Assembly (NCBI GenBank): GCA_014338405.1
Contig: JTDE01000728.1
Span: forward strand, 165,756-229,755
Length of the DNA: 64,000 nucleotides
DNA from: Paragonimus skrjabini miyazakii
Lineage: Eukaryota > Platyhelminthes > Trematoda > Plagiorchiida > Troglotrematidae
Reading direction: 5' to 3'
Shown here: positions 60,341 to 64,000 of the stretch, one piece after another
Position numbering within the stretch: the first letter of the stretch is position 1
Layout of the letters: each line of letters begins with the position of its first letter
The notes under the pieces: model-generated
What the model saw: the letters and a program-made list of their open reading frames with translations, nothing else
What the model was told of the DNA's origin: nothing
Database searches by the model: none
Made by a program: the position numbers and the translations under genes

Positions 60341-60407
60341 CTCAAACACGTGCTGGTACACCGGGTCGCGTGCTCTAGTGCCCCCAATGCCGGACATGAA
60401 CTCGATT
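60341..60407 (-). promoter_or_regulatory. Distal promoter module of gene E
   Basis: On the minus strand AATCGAGTTCATGTCCGGCA starts at 60407 and GCACGTGTTTGAGCGGAAT at 60353. CACGTG at 60352-60347 is 105 nt before the TATA box. It is nearly identical to the module of D, while the sequence between the module and the TATA box has diverged. Confidence 0.7.
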
Positions 60408-61440
60408 TGGTCAGTGGCGCGTCGCATGTGACCGTGTGAACACCCGATCATCGACGACCTTGCACTTTTGCTGTGGAAGAGTTAGCAACGCTCTCCTCAT
60501 AAATTAAAATATCCGAAGCCAATTTACTTCAAAGGCTTGATAATAGTTTAAAGTAGTGTCTTGGTGCTTCATGTTTGCTAACGTATTCTTCAATATCCGC
60601 TATTATATCTACAGATTTACAAATATGACTAGTTAGCGAAATCAGCATTAATAATACTGTCACTAGTGAACAGTCACTAAGAAATCGCGAATATGTCTGA
60701 ACGAAGATAGTGTATCCCTAGTTCAAACAATCAATCCTGTTAGACTCGGTGAAGCTGTCTGCCCTTGAAGTTCCTCTGACGAGCTTATCTTAGTGGATAC
60801 GTGATCAACAAAATATTCAATTAGAACAACCGGACGAAGAGATCCTTGTAATTATCATATCTATTGGTCATTCCTCCGAATATGTCATCACGTTAGAAAC
60901 TACCTCCTGATTCAACAAATGAATAAATCGTCAATACAGCAAAAAGATAAATGTTGTGAGGTGTTAATATTTCGTTTATTCCTATAGATTGCATTTGTTT
61001 GATATTATTTACTACAAGAAAGATACGGAGTGAACAATACAATGTTTTGACTCTGATAGATCTCATGTAAATAAATTCTGGTAGGACATTTATTCTACCA
61101 ATTTGTAACACTAGTAGTTGTTCACAAAATTAGTCGAATTAAGAGTCCCGACGTAACACATATCAATGTTCCTGGGTTTTCAGAATACTCAAGATATGGA
61201 ACTGGATCTTCAACCCCACTGGCAGAAATAACCTCTGGGAAAACCAGGTGGAACTGGAATTGATGAAGCTTTGCGTGTAGGAACTAGCGAAACGTAATTA
61301 ACTAGAATGAATGAAGCGGACCACATTGCAATGGGTGCAATTTCAAAGTGTTGACAAGGTGAAACTGATTTCTAGCGACGTCCAAAGGGTTTAACCAACT
61401 TCGCTGACATGTACGTTTGAAGCGGAAGTCGTGGTCCGCG
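60408..61440. other. Spacer between gene E and BEL/Pao element
   Basis: No gene was recognised. A 5' LTR of the element that follows should lie here if it survives, but only one end of the element is inside the window, so no LTR pair can be compared. Confidence 0.4.
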
Positions 61441-64000
61441 GTGGGCGACAGCATTTGGATTTATCTAGGCAAGAAATTCAACGAGTTGACTGTTTGACCG
61501 AAATTACATTGGTCATTTATACGGGAATAGACGACTGACGATCACTTACGACCAACTTATTCGACTCAGTTCTGCGATGGTCTGGCCAAAGCCGCCATTC
61601 AATACTGCACTGTGTTAGATGTAGACGAATGCTATGTGCTGGCCAGGAATATTTCGCATAAACATTTCGGTCAAAACTACATTGTTGCCAGGTCCTTCAT
61701 GGGTGAACTATCGAATGGATCACGTTTGTCTCGTGGAGCTTCGACAGCTGTAATTTATCTGGCTCAGCAAATGCACTCTTGTGACGCCACGCACACACGC
61801 AACTGAAGTACTACTCCGAACTAAATACTAGTAGGACTTTCGAGAAAAATGCTAAAAGGGCTTCCGTCACATCTTCGTTTAAAATGGGCTGAAGTAGCTG
61901 AAACGACTGTTGGTCACAACCATGACCATTATTTTCGGATTTAGTAATGCTTTCTGTGAAAAACACGAGCACGGCTTGTACAAGGTGCGGCGACATAGTG
62001 TCAGACATGAAGTCTGAAACTCATGGGGAAGATTGGTATGCGAGGTACAATAGCATCAGTCAACAGGGAGATATACAGTTGACGCAAATTAAAAGTCGGC
62101 CAGTCACCAAGCAACCAAAATTTCCTACTTGTTGTTCCTTTTGCAGTGGTTGGCATTGCCGCGACAGATGTGCCGCGTTTTTTATGAGGACTGACAGTTG
62201 TTGATTAGTTGTAACACGAGAACACAAATTATGTTGCGTGTGCCTGGAAGCCAATCGTGTAGCGGTCAACTGCAGATAACTGTGTGTCTGCAGCTTTGAA
62301 GGATGTGCTGCACGTTATCATCGCTTGCTGCACTCCGATGCACATGCCATCACTGCGACCACCGTAAATATTCATCATTCAATAGCGTTGCGCACTATCT
62401 TCTTAGTAGAAACGTCTGTCAGCCGTCCTCAAGTAGCGTTGACAGTCATACCAGTTGTGCTGCTACACGCAGGACGTGTCCTGCACATCCCTCTGTTCTT
62501 GGACAATGGATCAGATGCTACTTTTATTCAGGAGTCACTGGTAATAGGATTGGCCTCAATTATACAGCCAAAATGACTCACCCTGAGGACACCCAATCAG
62601 TGCGGTAGCTTCACTTGATGTCGAATCAGTCGAGTAGAAGACTGTTGTGCAGTTGACAGACTTGGTCAGTTAAAGGACTGCCGGGAGTGAATCGGCTGGT
62701 TCCAACGAAGAACGAATTGCGATTCCGAAACCATCTCAGAGATGTTCGGTTTCCGAATTGTCCAGTCTCCGAAATAGGCGTACGTATTGGGTTAGACGTA
62801 TCTGAAGTTCATTGAGTTGCAGAACAGAGGACTGGTTAACGGACAGAACCCTATGCCGTGCGCACGATATTGAGGTGGGTGCTCATGCGACCGAAAATTC
62901 CCCCGAAAGGACTTGACACCTAGTGTTCACTCTATGCGGCTGCACTATACACGCAGTGAGGTTGAAAGATCACAGTGTGGAATTTCCTAATTTAACCTCA
63001 GGTAAAGGACGGGACATATCCATTGAGGACCATGAGGCGCCAACAAAAATTGGAGCACTCCACACTACAAAAAGATGGCCACGATGAAATCGGTTTCCCT
63101 TGGCGTACAGACCTATTATTTTCACTTGATAATCCGATCGCTGTGCCTTAGAGTGGTCAAACACTCCGCACTCGACTTCGAACAGATCCAGAATTGTTGA
63201 TTGACGTTTGTGATTCGGTTGAAACGGTTATGCTGAGCATCATCCAGCTGCTGGTAATGTTCAACGTAGATGGTATCTACCGCATCAACCAGTTTTTCGT
63301 CTGGACAAGCCCAATTAACTACAAACTGTTTCTGACTCCATCGTACAATTTGGATCGCACTCTCTAAAGGATCAATTGCGTCCTAGACATGACCTAACGA
63401 AATTCATTGGTCGGTATCCCGTTCAGATAACGGTTAGAAAAGTTTGAGGTCATGGCTGATATTGAGACCATGTTCGATCAAGTGCGAGTTCCAGAAAAGG
63501 ATCGTAACGACTTGTAACTGTTATGGTGGCCAGAAGATGAGTTGAACGATTATCCTCCTGACTTCTGCACGTGTGTCCACCTGTTTGGTACCTCCTCTTC
63601 TCCAAAATGCACCAAGTTTGCACTATGACAAACTTCGGTAGACAACAGTGATCGCTTCAATTTGGACATCCTTCAGGAAGAAGATCAGTGTTCTTTGAGC
63701 GTATCAGATGTGGCGAAGGCGCCCAGATTCGCCAAACAGCTTAAAAGCATGTTGAGTAGAGGAGGATTCAAACTGACGAAATGGGTGTCTATTGACCAGC
63801 AGCTTTTGTCAGCGTTGCAAGAAAGCGATTGTGGAGCCACAATAGTACAATGCGACTCACAGGTCTCCGAAATTCAGTGGACATCCAGTTTGTTATGGGG
63901 TATCAAAACGAACGACTATAAGTTTCAGGCCAACTCAGTGTAGAAGGTGCTAACCAGAAGAAGTTTACAGTCATTTGTCTCTTCTATTTCTCATCTACTC
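61441..64000 (+). mobile_element. Decayed BEL/Pao LTR retrotransposon, gag-pol, runs off edge
   Basis: Landmarks appear in the order of a BEL/Pao gag-pol. The gag core at about 61560-61800 has FCDGLAKAAIQYCTVL and HFGQNYIVARSFMGEL. A zinc knuckle of the form C-x2-C-x3-H-x4-C lies at 62133-62171. A retropepsin-like site, LDNGSDATFI, has its Asp codon at 62502-62504 (Asn replaces the usual Ser/Thr). The protease-RT linker at about 62690-62890 has VNRLVPTKNELR, HLRDVRFPN and EPYAVRTIL. RT blocks follow at about 63460-63620 (FDQVRVPEKDRN, VHLFGTSSSP), then the connection motif LSRGGFKLTKW in 63662-63943, and RRSLQSFVSS just before the edge. Stops and frame changes occur throughout, and the YVDD catalytic block is not legible where expected. 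The copy is dead. Integrase and the 3' LTR would lie beyond 64000. Confidence 0.88.

Overview
The window looks like nuclear DNA of a flatworm, most likely a digenean trematode. The basis is a family of very small two-EF-hand proteins resembling the trematode 8-kDa calcium-binding proteins, a flatworm-style mix of decayed BEL/Pao and non-LTR retroelements and tRNA-derived SINE-like repeats, long gene-poor spacers and GT-AG introns. I do not name a species. A run of 100 N at 19413-19512 is an assembly gap.

The only host genes I can support are five members of one EF-hand family: A (12588-13039, +), B (25335-25557, -, exon 2 only), C (38943-39436, +), D (46192-46716, +) and E (59685-60170, -). 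In A, C, D and E the first coding exon is only 8 nt: an ATG, one more codon, and two bases of a third. A phase-2 intron of about 240-310 nt follows, then one exon carrying the rest of the 70-71-residue protein. B has the same acceptor phase, but its first exon is not clear. A, C, D and E each have a TATAAATA box 64-77 nt before the ATG. A, D and E also share a two-part upstream module, an AATCG.GTTCAT block and a CACGTGTTT block, at nearly fixed distances from each other and from the TATA box. D and E are nearly identical in exon 2 and similar in the 3' UTR, yet their introns look unrelated.

The rest is spacer and decayed mobile DNA. There are non-LTR reverse transcriptase remnants at 8680-9959 (-), 43043-44420 (-) and 48548-48720 (+). 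A broken BEL/Pao element (gag, zinc knuckle, protease, RT) runs off the right edge from about 61441. A SINE-like family with a tRNA-like head and a conserved tail recurs at about nine sites. Two long fold-back structures, 31345-31549 and 55538-55998, carry hammerhead-ribozyme-like core motifs of the sort known from Penelope-like elements.

The best candidate for something new is the EF-hand array itself: micro first exons, a shared distal promoter module on only some members, and paralogue-specific decay of one calcium loop or the other. Nothing suggests a multi-gene system beyond this family. All statements come from reading the sequence by eye; no search or alignment program was run.
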